Shown here in pieces: positions 50,727 to 58,941 of a DNA stretch of 59,101 nucleotides (position 1 is the first letter of the stretch; every line of letters starts with the position of its first letter). The stretch is taken from assembly GCA_046757725.1 (NCBI GenBank), contig JBHHYU010000010.1, positions 1-59,101 of the forward strand. Direction: 5' to 3'. The notes beneath the pieces are model-generated. The model was not told the origin of the DNA and did not search any database. It was given only the letters and a program-made list of their open reading frames with translations. The position numbers and the translations under genes were made by a program. Origin of the DNA: JBHHYU01 sp046757725. Its GTDB lineage: Bacteria > Desulfobacterota > Binatia > UBA9968.

Positions 50727-50736
50727 TGGAACCTCC

Positions 50737-53322
50737 TTACCCTTGGACCGAAGAACCTGTTTTACTCACCTTGACCTTTACGCAGGCATCCAGAGCCGCC
50801 GCCAAGGTATCCAGGCGATCGACCGTGTACTCAACGAGGCTGTTGAAGTGAACCCCTTCCCCTCTGGCGCGCTCATTCGAGGTCACCCAACGGCCAAGAA
50901 TACTGGGGACGGATAAGCATTCAGGATGAACTCCCTGGGTTAGTCGGGCGATGGCACGAGCCCTCCGACCGCTTGGGGTTTCTAGTTCGATGGAGTCATT
51001 GTCCGCGATTCCCTTCCGCTTTGCCGTGTCTGCGTGGATCCCGACCGTAAAGACTTTGGCGTTGCGCCAAGCGAGGTCCACAAGCCAGGGATTCTCGCTG
51101 GTGAAGGTGAAAGTCAGAAACGGTACTTTCTGATTCACCACAAAGAGGTCGTACTCCAGGGGGCTCTCCTTTTGGACCGGACAGGGGCGCCACTCCATCA
51201 GCGGGATGTAGTCAGAGGTGTCCCAGGAGATATTGAGTTCATCCGTAACTTTTTTGACCTCCTCCCCTGCCCCAATGAAATGCTCCAGGTAGAGGGGAAT
51301 TCGACCTTTATGGAAAACGCGCGGATAGCTCTGTTCCGCAGTCCGTTTTCCGACCTTGCAGTAGCCGTGCTCACGAAAGTAAGCCAGACCGTGTTCCTCC
51401 CCGCAGTAAGACTTGAACCACCGGTCGCAGATTTCTTCCCAGGCGTACTTGCACCCGGGATCGAGACGATGCGCTCCTCCAAGGTGTGCGATGGCATTGA
51501 AGGCCGTGTAGAGATCAGCTCGAATACCGAGCCTCTCTGCCACTTCCAAGAGAACTTCCATCCAGTATCGTGACTGCCCCAGGGGCTCGACGACCGGTTG
51601 CTGAAAATTGAAGCTCCAATCCTCGCCGGGCAGAGGAGCATTGTTGTAGTGGTAGTAGGGATTGAAGACGATGGGCACCAGCCTCTCCAGGGCGTGGGTA
51701 TCGGGCAGGAGGAGATTAGCAAACTCGGTCGTCTCATCGTGGTGATCGGCAAAGGAGACCATAAAGGGGATCCGCTTGAGGGCGTCCGCCATGATTTTCG
51801 GATCCCCGGTTGCCGCCATGAGATTTGTCCGGCACTGGATAAAGACTTCGGCTCGGTAGGGCAATCCGAACTTCTCGGCGTGGAGGACCCCCAGCCAGAG
51901 CATCGCACGGGCAAAGACCGAAACGGGGAAGAGCTCTATCAGCTCGAGAGTCTCCGGTCTCTTAACCTGTCGAGGTGGCACGGGGTTTCGCATGTGCCGG
52001 TAGGTAAAAGGATTTCCGGGCACCAGCAGACCATCGGGCCCTTCCTCGGGTCTCCAATAGGGCCCTGAAGCAGTCGCGTTGAGAAGACCGCCAGGGACAT
52101 CGATCGCACCGACCAGAACATTGATATGTCCCACGCTCATGCCATTGAGCATCGAGTGCTTGTGGGCCGACACACCCCGATACCAGCAAACCGCCGCGGG
52201 GCGAAACGGAAAGTCGTGATCCTCTAAATGAATGGTGGCTCCCAACCGCGCCGATTCCCCGAACTCCTTGGCTACACGCCGGATTGTCGCCGCCGGGATC
52301 GTAGTGATCTCCGATACTCTCTCGGGAGTATAAGAGCATAGGTTCTCTTTGAAGAGCTGAAAGGCAGGCTTAGCTTGTATTCCGTCGATCTGAAAGCTCC
52401 CTTCAAGGGCTCCTTGCATAGGCTCCACGGTATCAAATGTGCCAGCACGGCTATTTCGGGCGTCCCAAACAAGAGGCCTACCGTCCGTGGGTTCCCTCAC
52501 GTAATGACCGTCCGGCCCAGTGAGATAGGTGCTGTTGGTGTACTGCTTCAGGTAATCGACATCGTAGAGTCCCAGCTCATTTACCAGTATGTGCATCAAC
52601 GAAAGGGCGAAGGCTGCATCCGTTCCGGGCCGGATGGGGATCCATTCATCGGCCTGGGACGCCGCGTAGGAGCAGACGGGGTCCACCACAACCAGTTTCA
52701 TCCCTCGCATGCGGGCCTCAGCCATTTCCTGTGTGATGCCCATTGCATTCGCCTGGGCAACAAAACCGTAGGAAGTGCCGAACATGAGCAGGTAATCGCA
52801 AAGCTTAAGGTCGGGATGAACATCGTTGGAGCCGGTTAACGTGTAGGCAACGGGATGCATCCCGTTGCCGCAAAAGAAACCGGCAGAGGCCGTGGTGAGA
52901 TTGGGGCTGCCGAAGGCAGTCATAAAAGCCCTCAGCATAAAGTGAGAGTACCGATCGAAGGTTGCCGCAACTAAGCTGCGGGGATCTTTGGCCTGGGCTG
53001 TACGAAGTTTCCCCACTAGCAGATCCAGAGCCTCGCTCCAAGAGATCTCCTTCCACTGTGGATCAACTCCGATCCCCTTATCCGGATTGGTACGCACGAG
53101 CGGGCTGGTGATGCGGTGGGGATTGTAGAGGTTCATCAGGCCGGCGTTCCCTTTAGCGCAAACCTTACCGTAGTTGGGCGGGGCCTGAGGGATACCTTCA
53201 ATCTTTAAAGCTACGCCATTGACCCGATGGACTCGGATGGTGCAGCCGTTGTAACACATGTCGCAGGCCGTGGGGATCCACACATCGTCCCGGTCCCCTG
53301 CGGTGAGTTGCCCTTCTGCCAT
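50737..53322 (-). CDS. Molybdopterin oxidoreductase, DMSO reductase superfamily, catalytic subunit B
   Basis: The 861-residue protein has CDMCYNGCTIRVHRVNG with GKVCAKG, RTNPDKGIGVDPQWKEISW, LMFGTSYGFVAQANAMG, VVVDPVCSYAASQADEWIPI and the C-terminal pterin domain ending FNSLVEYTVDRLDTLAAALD. The presumed metal ligand is Cys in AGFFCGNGMHPVAY. It is paralogous to the protein at 45548-48106: the openings (IPTACDMC versus IPSVCRVC), the VDPVCSYAASQADEW versus VDPICTPMASKATEW segments and the ends match closely. It has no Tat signal. Its stop is followed by the 4Fe-4S and NrfD genes, so this paralogue is the likely core of the membrane complex. Confidence 0.85.
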   Translation of the reverse strand: MAEGQLTAGDRDDVWIPTACDMCYNGCTIRVHRVNGVALKIEGIPQAPPNYGKVCAKGNAGLMNLYNPHRITSPLVRTNPDKGIGVDPQWKEISWSEALDLLVGKLRTAQAKDPRSLVAATFDRYSHFMLRAFMTAFGSPNLTTASAGFFCGNGMHPVAYTLTGSNDVHPDLKLCDYLLMFGTSYGFVAQANAMGITQEMAEARMRGMKLVVVDPVCSYAASQADEWIPIRPGTDAAFALSLMHILVNELGLYDVDYLKQYTNSTYLTGPDGHYVREPTDGRPLVWDARNSRAGTFDTVEPMQGALEGSFQIDGIQAKPAFQLFKENLCSYTPERVSEITTIPAATIRRVAKEFGESARLGATIHLEDHDFPFRPAAVCWYRGVSAHKHSMLNGMSVGHINVLVGAIDVPGGLLNATASGPYWRPEEGPDGLLVPGNPFTYRHMRNPVPPRQVKRPETLELIELFPVSVFARAMLWLGVLHAEKFGLPYRAEVFIQCRTNLMAATGDPKIMADALKRIPFMVSFADHHDETTEFANLLLPDTHALERLVPIVFNPYYHYNNAPLPGEDWSFNFQQPVVEPLGQSRYWMEVLLEVAERLGIRADLYTAFNAIAHLGGAHRLDPGCKYAWEEICDRWFKSYCGEEHGLAYFREHGYCKVGKRTAEQSYPRVFHKGRIPLYLEHFIGAGEEVKKVTDELNISWDTSDYIPLMEWRPCPVQKESPLEYDLFVVNQKVPFLTFTFTSENPWLVDLAWRNAKVFTVGIHADTAKRKGIADNDSIELETPSGRRARAIARLTQGVHPECLSVPSILGRWVTSNERARGEGVHFNSLVEYTVDRLDTLAAALDACVKVKVSKTGSSVQG

Positions 53323-53337
53323 GGCTCATTCCTGTTT

Positions 53338-53637
53338 TCATCCCCCCATGAGTGGGGGGCCCAAGACCACGATCTCCAGCCGGCTATGGGGATCGCTGTT
53401 GAGTTCGGCTCTGAGCCCTCCCTGGCTCAGAGCATTACGACCATTAATTAGGACAGTTGCATGGGCGGCTAGATCCCCGTCCTCCAGCAGATGTTCCTCC
53501 AATCCCCGACCAAAACGGGCCACCAGCACTTCGAGCAACTTCCCCAGGGTTGCCTTTGGCGAAAGCGAGACCACCTCTTCGCCAGTTCCTACCAGGCGCT
53601 TGATCAACCCAACAAACGTTACCGTCACCTCAACCAC
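53338..53637 (-). CDS. MoaD/ThiS-family small protein ending Gly-Gly
   Basis: The 99-residue beta-grasp protein reads VEVTVTFVGLIKRLVGTG, EHLLEDGDLAAHATVLINGRNALSQGG and ends LEIVVLGPPLMGG. The terminal diglycine, exposed at the C-terminus, is the reactive end of molybdopterin-synthase small subunits and of tungsten-enzyme MoaD paralogues. It is first in the block that runs into the molybdopterin catalytic subunit, 15 bases upstream. Such a paired MoaD may serve cofactor supply for the adjoining Mo/W enzyme. It differs from the sulfur-carrier at 10878-11156, which ends Gly-Gly-Leu. Confidence 0.85.
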   Translation of the reverse strand: MVEVTVTFVGLIKRLVGTGEEVVSLSPKATLGKLLEVLVARFGRGLEEHLLEDGDLAAHATVLINGRNALSQGGLRAELNSDPHSRLEIVVLGPPLMGG

Positions 53638-53979
53638 ACGCTGTCTCCGCCTCCCGGCTCATGTTGTGAGCATTTCGAAATAGTTCCATCGTGCTTTAGA
53701 ACTTACGTGTGAGAGATTACTTGAGGGAGCAAAAACTGTGCCTCTAACTGCTCTTCCTGATTGGGGTAACTTTTCTCTCGATTTGAGAAATTTTTGCAAC
53801 CTTGGGAGTTGAACATGCTTTTTTTCTCATTTATGGGAATGAGTGGGACTCATTGCAAAAGTTGCTTCCTTTCAAATAGCAGCAATTCTATTCGGAACTG
53901 ATGGAAGAGTTTCTGAGACTTATCGATTGTAATTTGATACAATTTTGAAAACATCCTAGCCGTGAAGAGAAACACTTGA
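53638..53979. other. AT-rich divergent intergenic region
   Basis: These bases upstream of the Mo/W gene block contain no ORF with a clear start, tRNA or known riboswitch. A 7-bp perfect inverted repeat AATGAGT/ACTCATT with GGG loop lies at 53838-53854. Promoters for the minus-strand block are expected here. Confidence 0.4.
53838..53854. repeat. Perfect inverted repeat upstream of the Mo/W block
   Basis: AATGAGT (53838-53844) and ACTCATT (53848-53854) are exact reverse complements around GGG. This could be a regulator operator or a transcript hairpin. It lies 200 bases upstream of the moaD-like start, with no T tract for termination. Confidence 0.4.
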
Positions 53980-54174
53980 GGTAGAGCGGAAAACATAGCT
54001 AAGCCCAAACCTTACGTTACGGATAGAGATGCTTACATTTCCTTGCACAAGGAGATATCCCAAGTTTACTTGAAACACATGGAAAATTATTTTCCAACCC
54101 ATATCCGTACTGAGGTTAAGAGCTTCTTAGTTCTTGCCGCCAAGGTGGAAACTGTGAGGCGAGCGGTCCTGTGA
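53980..54174 (+). CDS. Coding-like segment overlapping the mnmA start (unknown, possibly 3' end of a degraded gene)
   Basis: The frame is open for 64 residues between a TGA at 53977-53979 and a TGA at 54172-54174 that overlaps the mnmA GTG (GTGA), the typical coupling arrangement. It reads like protein throughout: AKPKPYVTDRDAYISLHKEI, VYLKHMENYFPTHIRTEVKS, FLVLAAKVETVRRAVL. There is no usual ATG before residue 40; TTG could start a shorter 43-residue reading. I recognise no family. The TGA at its 5' end could be a mutated codon of a larger decayed gene, as the same frame stays readable for several codons upstream. Confidence 0.35.
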   Translation, partial: GRAENIAKPKPYVTDRDAYISLHKEISQVYLKHMENYFPTHIRTEVKSFLVLAAKVETVRRAVL

Positions 54175-55205
54175 ATTCTCGAACGAAAGTCTTCGTCGCC
54201 ATGTCGGGAGGCGTCGACTCCTCTGTTACTGCAGCCCTTTTGAAAAACGCCGGGCATCCGGTGGTGGGGGTGCACATGATCTGCTGGGACGAATGCGAGC
54301 AGAAGGAGGAACGGCGCGATGCCCTTAGAGTAGCAAGTAAATTGGACATTCCTTTTTTGACCTTTGATTTTCGGGAGCAATATAAAGCGCAAGTCTTTCA
54401 GTACATGATTCGTGAATATGCACAGGGCCGAACGCCCAATCCTGACGTGATGTGCAATCGCGAAATTAAATTCGGCGTTTTTCTTGACCAAGCTTTGAGC
54501 TACGGTGCAGATTATATCGCTACCGGGCATTACGCTAAGTTGGAGTATGATAACCGTGAACCACACCTGCTCGAGGCCATAGATAAAGGAAAGGATCAAT
54601 CCTATTTCCTTTGGACCTTAAACCAGCGCCAACTCAAGCACTGCCTTTTTCCCTTAGGGGACACCACCAAAGCTCAAGTGCGAGAGATGGCCCGCCAGAT
54701 GGACCTCCCGACTGCCGAAAAAAAGGACTCGCAAGGACTCTGTTTCGTAGGCAAGGTTGATTTCGGTTTTTTTCTCCGTGGTTTTCTCCCCCGAAAAGAA
54801 GGCGATATCGTCACCTCTAAAAAGGTAGTCGTAGGGCGGCACGACGGTGTTGCTTTTTATACGATTGGTCAGCGCCACGGACTTGGTATCGGCGGAGGGG
54901 TGCCCTATTACGTTGCTGAAAGAGATCTGACAACAAACACACTAGTGGTGGGTGAAGGTCCAGAGGATCCTATTCTCTATAAAAAGGAGATCCTGGTGGG
55001 TTCTCTTCACTGGCTAGCTGACTTCTACGAGGGCTTACACCAAGTCCGAATTCGTTACCGCCAGCCCAAGATACCTGCGCTCGTTACCAAAGAGAATGAT
55101 CGTCTGAGAGTTCTCTTTGCTGATCCGCAGCGTGGCGTCGCTTCTGGACAGTCGGCAGTCTTCTATGATGAAGAGAAAGTATTGGGAGGCGGAACTATCC
55201 TCTAG
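54171..55205 (+). CDS. mnmA: tRNA-specific 2-thiouridylase
   Basis: The 344-residue protein has the PP-loop VFVAMSGGVDSSVTAALL (7-24), the catalytic Cys region RTPNPDVMCNREIKFG (about 85-100), GHYAKLEYDN, DQSYFLWTL, and the second Cys in DSQGLCFVG. The C-terminal domain is complete. MnmA thiolates U34 of Lys, Glu and Gln tRNAs, using sulfur relayed from a cysteine desulfurase. The GTG start overlaps the stop of an upstream coding-like frame. It ends four bases inside the convergent oxidoreductase gene. Confidence 0.96.
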   Translation: MNSRTKVFVAMSGGVDSSVTAALLKNAGHPVVGVHMICWDECEQKEERRDALRVASKLDIPFLTFDFREQYKAQVFQYMIREYAQGRTPNPDVMCNREIKFGVFLDQALSYGADYIATGHYAKLEYDNREPHLLEAIDKGKDQSYFLWTLNQRQLKHCLFPLGDTTKAQVREMARQMDLPTAEKKDSQGLCFVGKVDFGFFLRGFLPRKEGDIVTSKKVVVGRHDGVAFYTIGQRHGLGIGGGVPYYVAERDLTTNTLVVGEGPEDPILYKKEILVGSLHWLADFYEGLHQVRIRYRQPKIPALVTKENDRLRVLFADPQRGVASGQSAVFYDEEKVLGGGTIL

Positions 55206-56107
55206 AGAACCGGCTTCACCTCATGCATCAGGCTCTCCATCATCCCGAACATGGCTGAGAGAGAGGTGGACCGCGGGATGTTCAAATCAAAGCAGACATG
55301 TCTCAGCCCCGCATTCTGGAAATCCCGTAGTCCCTGGGCCATTTGTTGAAGGCCGCGGTTATCGTTGATGTCCGGGAGATTGTTCCAGCGTAACGTGAGA
55401 GCTATGGCGTCGGGGTCACGACCCTCTTTCTGAGCTAATCCTCGGAGATACGTTCGCCCTTTTGCCATACCTGCCGGGCCCAAACGCTTTGTGGGATGCC
55501 ACCCGTTACCAAAAAGCGCAGCCCGCCGCAGGGCCGGCCTGGAATTGCCACCGAGCCAAATGGGCGGGTGAGGTTTTTGCACGGGTTTAGGTAAAAAGAT
55601 GGACCGTGGAATCCGATAAAACTTTCCCTCAAAGCAAGGCTCCGCCTCAGTCCAGAGCAATTTGAGCAGTTTCAGAAATTCATCCATCCGTTCATGTCTA
55701 TCAGTCATGCATTGATTGACTGCCGTAAACTCGTCGCTGCTCCAACCTGCCCCCAACCCAAGGATGAACCGCCCTCCCGACAGCACATCCAGGGTGGCCA
55801 CCATCTTGGCCAATACAACCGGACTACGGAAAGAGGCCACCAGCACACTGGTCCCGAGGCGAACCTTTCTAGTCCGCGCTGCGACGAACGCGAGGACCGT
55901 TAAGGGGTCATAGGTGGTTTGCATGACGGGCGAAAGTTCTCCTCGAGGGTTTCCCGGATACCTCGACGTGGGCTGCAAAGGCCACAGAAGCCGATCCAGA
56001 GTCCAGACCGAGTCAAAACCAAGCTCCTCGGCCTTTTCGGCGACTTTGACGATCGCATCAAGACCTGCCGTCGGACCGAAATGAGGAAGGGCAATGCCAA
56101 ATTGCAC
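55202..56107 (-). CDS. LLM-class (F420-dependent type) oxidoreductase
   Basis: From a GTG at 56107 the product is 301 residues: QFGIALPHFGPTAGLDAIVK, AEELGFDSVWTLDRLLWP, the RKVRLGTSVLVASFRSPVVL strand, GGRFILGLGAGWSSDEF and PPIWLGGNSRPALRRAA. These are the usual bacterial luciferase-like barrel motifs of F420-dependent oxidoreductases. There are no cofactor-biosynthesis genes in the window, so FMN is also possible. A TTG start at 56146 would add 13 residues but lacks a ribosome site. It converges on mnmA with a four-base overlap. Confidence 0.85.
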   Translation of the reverse strand: MQFGIALPHFGPTAGLDAIVKVAEKAEELGFDSVWTLDRLLWPLQPTSRYPGNPRGELSPVMQTTYDPLTVLAFVAARTRKVRLGTSVLVASFRSPVVLAKMVATLDVLSGGRFILGLGAGWSSDEFTAVNQCMTDRHERMDEFLKLLKLLWTEAEPCFEGKFYRIPRSIFLPKPVQKPHPPIWLGGNSRPALRRAALFGNGWHPTKRLGPAGMAKGRTYLRGLAQKEGRDPDAIALTLRWNNLPDINDNRGLQQMAQGLRDFQNAGLRHVCFDLNIPRSTSLSAMFGMMESLMHEVKPVL

Positions 56108-56454
56108 AATGAATTCTAAATAACATATCCACAACCATTTCAGCAAACCTTGCCGCCATAGATTGTCCGACTCCTTGGAAGATTCACCAAAAAGGCCAGG
56201 TAAAAAGAAGCAACCGACAAATTGGGCCCGATTGTTTTGGACAGGTCGTTGACTAAAACGCGCAGGAGTCCGAGGTGAGGAAACGTCTGAAGCAAAGGGT
56301 AGGGATCTTGTCGCGTCCCACCAGATTCGGAATACTGGATAAGTAAAGAACCTTTGGGCAAAGATAAGGGAAAATCGAACTTTTAAGAGTTCATCCTCGC
56401 GGGAGAGGAGAATGGGAAGTTAGAAGAGTGCTTTGGGATCGATTCCAGAGGCTG
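56108..56454. other. Intergenic region, no gene supported
   Basis: This 347-base stretch lies between the oxidoreductase start and the coiled-coil gene, both minus strand. The minus frame 56140-56361 is open (73 residues) but has no ribosome site, no recognised domain and overlaps the oxidoreductase 5' extension. Nothing else was seen. Confidence 0.35.
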
Positions 56455-56931
56455 TTACCTACCGAAGCCCATTTTCCATAATTTGCCGCCCCGCGAGTTG
56501 GAGCGTAATTCGTCTCTCTCAATTGACGCAAGGCGGATTTTCAGTTCGAGTAGCTCGGCTCTTATCTTTTTTAGTTGCACATCGCGAGTCTCCAGAAGCC
56601 AGTCTTTTGTTTTCAGGCGATTTTCCAGATATTCGAGCTTTGCTGCTTGGCTTGTTTCTTGTTCTTTTTTTCGAGGTTCACTGTCGTGGTTGGCGTGGTC
56701 AATGTCCACGCTCCCTTGAATCTCAGCCTCTGGGTTACTCATCCCACCCTCACCCTTGAGACTCTCTTGGCTTGGCTCAGCTGGCGCCGCTGCACCGGCA
56801 GCTATTGCTTCAGCCTCACTGGTAATGAATTCCATACGGCATAATAGCATTTGCCTTAGCTTGTCCAACCCATTTCTTAAGGGACTAAAAGGATTATGTT
56901 TGTTTTCTTCTAGAAACTCTGTAAACTCCAT
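56455..56931 (-). CDS. Hypothetical coiled-coil protein
   Basis: The 158-residue protein has no recognised family. An Ala-rich acidic middle (ITSEAEAIAAGAAAPAEPSQ) is followed by a long charged helix, LEYLENRLKTKDWLLETRDVQ then LKKIRAELLELKIRLASIERDEL, with heptad-like Leu/Ile spacing typical of coiled coil. It has no signal peptide or membrane segment. A candidate sigma54 promoter lies 70 bases upstream. The role is unknown; it could be a scaffold. Confidence 0.6.
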   Translation of the reverse strand: MEFTEFLEENKHNPFSPLRNGLDKLRQMLLCRMEFITSEAEAIAAGAAAPAEPSQESLKGEGGMSNPEAEIQGSVDIDHANHDSEPRKKEQETSQAAKLEYLENRLKTKDWLLETRDVQLKKIRAELLELKIRLASIERDELRSNSRGGKLWKMGFGR

Positions 56932-57282
56932 GACTTTGGTTTTCCCCTCCCTTCTGATGGTAATAGAATCAGGACTCTTCCCGAGCTTATGTAGAACGCT
57001 AGCTAAAATCGTGCCACTATAAAAATATTTAAAACCTGTGGAATTACAGCTAGTTATAAGTCAGCGACAGACTCGTAGAAGCACAAATAGGGTATTTTTG
57101 GTAATATCTGGACAAAGTTGTTCCAATAAGGAGAAAGCTACCCAGCTTAGGGAAAGGCCCGGGACTAGTTGATATCAGATAGAGGGATGCATGTGAGAAT
57201 GGATGGGACACATATCCGCAGCATTAAAAGATCAGCAAGCGGAGAATCTCTGTATCCGAATTGACAGGGCCCCTAAAGGACC
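56932..57282. other. Intergenic region with a sigma54-like site
   Basis: Apart from the sigma54-like sequence at 57001-57016 (listed separately), no ORF, RNA gene or repeat was recognised in this 351-base gap between the AAA+ ATPase stop and the coiled-coil gene. Confidence 0.4.
57001..57016 (-). promoter_or_regulatory. Sigma54-like -24/-12 promoter
   Basis: Read on the minus strand, TGGCAC, five bases, then TAGCT matches the consensus TGGCAC-N5-TTGCW with one mismatch and correct GG-to-GC spacing. It lies about 70 bases upstream of the coiled-coil gene start. No activator binding site was identified. Confidence 0.4.
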
Positions 57283-58563
57283 TCAGCCACCCGTGGCTCC
57301 GAAATAGTTGGTCCAGGCCAGTGCGAGGAGATCAGGCGTGAGCGATACCGCCTGTTTCTCATATTGGGAGATGTCGAGACAGCGCTCGATGAGATCGCGC
57401 GGCTCACAACAGGCCAGCCGACGCTGTTCGGCTTGGTAGCGCGTCAGAAGCGTTTCTACCAGTTGAGGATCATAGCTGAGCCCGTATGACTGCGCGCATT
57501 GCTGGAATATTAGCTTGTAGGTTTCACTGTTTGGACGATCCATGCGGAGGCGGTAACCCATACGGCGCAAGAACGCGTCATCCACAAGCTCCTTGGGGTC
57601 CAGGTTGGTGGCGAAAACCAGTAGCTGCTCGAATGGAACCTGTATTTTCTTGCCCGTGTGGAGGGTCAAATAGTCGACCTTCCTTTCGAGGGGAATGATC
57701 CATCGGTTTAACAGGTCACGTGGGTCCACCCGCTGGCGACCAAAATCGTCAATGACCAAGATACCGCCATTGGATTTGACCTGGAACGGTGCCTCGTAGT
57801 ACCGCACAGTTTGGCTATAAATGAGATCCATGGTCTCGATGGTCAGCTCACCGCCGACGATTACGAGTGGCCGTCGGATCTTGACCCAACGGTGATCGTG
57901 TGGAACTGAAGGAGTAGGTTGGGCCACCTCATGGTTATGGGGATCAAAGACCTTGATGATCTGTCCGTCCACCTCAATAGCATACGGAATCCAAATCTCC
58001 CCACTTAGCGCAGAATGAAGGGCTTTCGCGATCGAGGTTTTGCCGTTGCCGGGAGGTCCGGTTAAAAAGAGACTGCGACGTGAATTGACGACCAATCCGA
58101 GTGTCTGAATCACACTTTCAGGCAATACTAGATGGGCAAGCGCGGCGTGGATTGATTCTGAGTTGATACGTTCTTTGTTCCGCTCCTCCTTTTGAACCAT
58201 ACTGACGTAGGAGCTGAGTGAAACCGGAGTAGGACCGATATAACCGTTAACGTCCAGGAGACGTTGTGCACGCTGCCATCCTCGGTCGAGCATGGCGTAG
58301 CGATTGTTTTGAAGGCCTACCTGACCGGGAATTTCAATGAATCGTTCCCGGTAAAGGTGCTGGAGGAGTGATTCGGTAATGCTCCTCCGAAGTTTCAGGC
58401 TCTCAGCTACACGTTCGGTAGTGCAATTGACGTCGCTATAGACAGTTTTTAAAGCAAGATCTGCAAGGAAACTAAACTCTAGGCCTGTGTCTTCAAGCCT
58501 TTCAGGTGTGATGGGTATCGGTGTATCGAACTTCGACGGCTGGTTCGCTCCTAAATCGGCCAT
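57283..58563 (-). CDS. AAA+ ATPase (MoxR-like region) with helical N-terminus
   Basis: The 426-residue protein has an N-terminal winged-helix-like part (residues about 30-100: DVNCTTERVAESLKLRRSIT, LLQHLYRERFIEIPG), then an AAA+ domain. Walker A is FLTGPPGNGKTSIAKAL (about 170-186), Walker B is GILVIDDFGRQ and sensor 1 is VFATNLDPKELVDDAFLRRM. It is cytosolic, a chaperone-like remodelling ATPase. Similar genes often accompany pilus or secretion clusters, but none is visible here. Its target is unknown. The start is a good family match. Confidence 0.85.
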   Translation of the reverse strand: MADLGANQPSKFDTPIPITPERLEDTGLEFSFLADLALKTVYSDVNCTTERVAESLKLRRSITESLLQHLYRERFIEIPGQVGLQNNRYAMLDRGWQRAQRLLDVNGYIGPTPVSLSSYVSMVQKEERNKERINSESIHAALAHLVLPESVIQTLGLVVNSRRSLFLTGPPGNGKTSIAKALHSALSGEIWIPYAIEVDGQIIKVFDPHNHEVAQPTPSVPHDHRWVKIRRPLVIVGGELTIETMDLIYSQTVRYYEAPFQVKSNGGILVIDDFGRQRVDPRDLLNRWIIPLERKVDYLTLHTGKKIQVPFEQLLVFATNLDPKELVDDAFLRRMGYRLRMDRPNSETYKLIFQQCAQSYGLSYDPQLVETLLTRYQAEQRRLACCEPRDLIERCLDISQYEKQAVSLTPDLLALAWTNYFGATGG

Positions 58564-58754
58564 TTTCTCTAGTTTGCCTCATTCTTTCTAAAAATGCAAA
58601 CTTTTTGTTTAAGACTCTGATTCAGGATGATCGACTATGCAATCATAGGTTTAGTCGGACAGGAAAGTGAACGAGAACAACGATTGTCGAAACTCATGCT
58701 TGAATTGAGATATGGAATGGTCGGAGACTTCAGGGCAGGCGAAGGGTACTAGTT

Positions 58755-58772
58755 CAGGCAGGAGCCTGCCTG
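58755..58772. repeat. 8-bp perfect inverted repeat (hairpin) after the zinc-ribbon gene
   Basis: CAGGCAGG (58755-58762) and CCTGCCTG (58765-58772) are exact reverse complements around AG. On the minus strand it follows the zinc-ribbon stop by 5 bases, as a terminator hairpin might, but there is no T tract. It could also be a dispersed repeat element. Confidence 0.4.
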
Positions 58773-58776
58773 CGGG

Positions 58777-58941
58777 CTAATAATTTATCTGAGGTACCTG
58801 ATCTGTAAAATCCAAAGGTTCAGCCAGGATCCCTATTTGTCGGGCTTCTTCAGCGCATTTTGAACACACCATGATATCCATCTCATCGGAGCGCGCTCTA
58901 TATATGGCCTTTCCGTCTCTTAGGCATCTTTGGCATTTCAT
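58777..58941 (-). CDS. Small zinc-ribbon-like protein
   Basis: An ATG at 58941, behind GGGGGTGG with seven-base spacing, opens a 54-residue frame ending TAG. It has MKCQRCLRDGKAIYRA, then DIMVCSKCAEEARQIGILAE. The two CxxC pairs (residues 3-6 and 26-29) are spaced as in a single zinc-ribbon or rubredoxin-like knuckle. The Glu-rich helix after the second pair and the Asp-rich tail give a soluble acidic protein. It was too short for the usual length cutoffs but has convincing signals. Function unknown; nucleic-acid or protein binding is possible. Confidence 0.6.
   Translation of the reverse strand: MKCQRCLRDGKAIYRARSDEMDIMVCSKCAEEARQIGILAEPLDFTDQVPQINY

Noticed and set aside
53838..53860. Sigma54 promoter in the Mo/W upstream region
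   Set aside because: GG and GC are two bases too close for a -24/-12 promoter.
53977..53979. TGA at 53977 as a second selenocysteine codon
   Set aside because: No SECIS-like hairpin with an early G loop lies 16-37 bases downstream and the flanks show no Cys-type redox motif. It is more likely a mutated codon or an ordinary stop.
54087..54599. Minus-strand ORF opposite mnmA
   Set aside because: It is the antisense shadow of mnmA and an upstream segment, with no family match or ribosome site.
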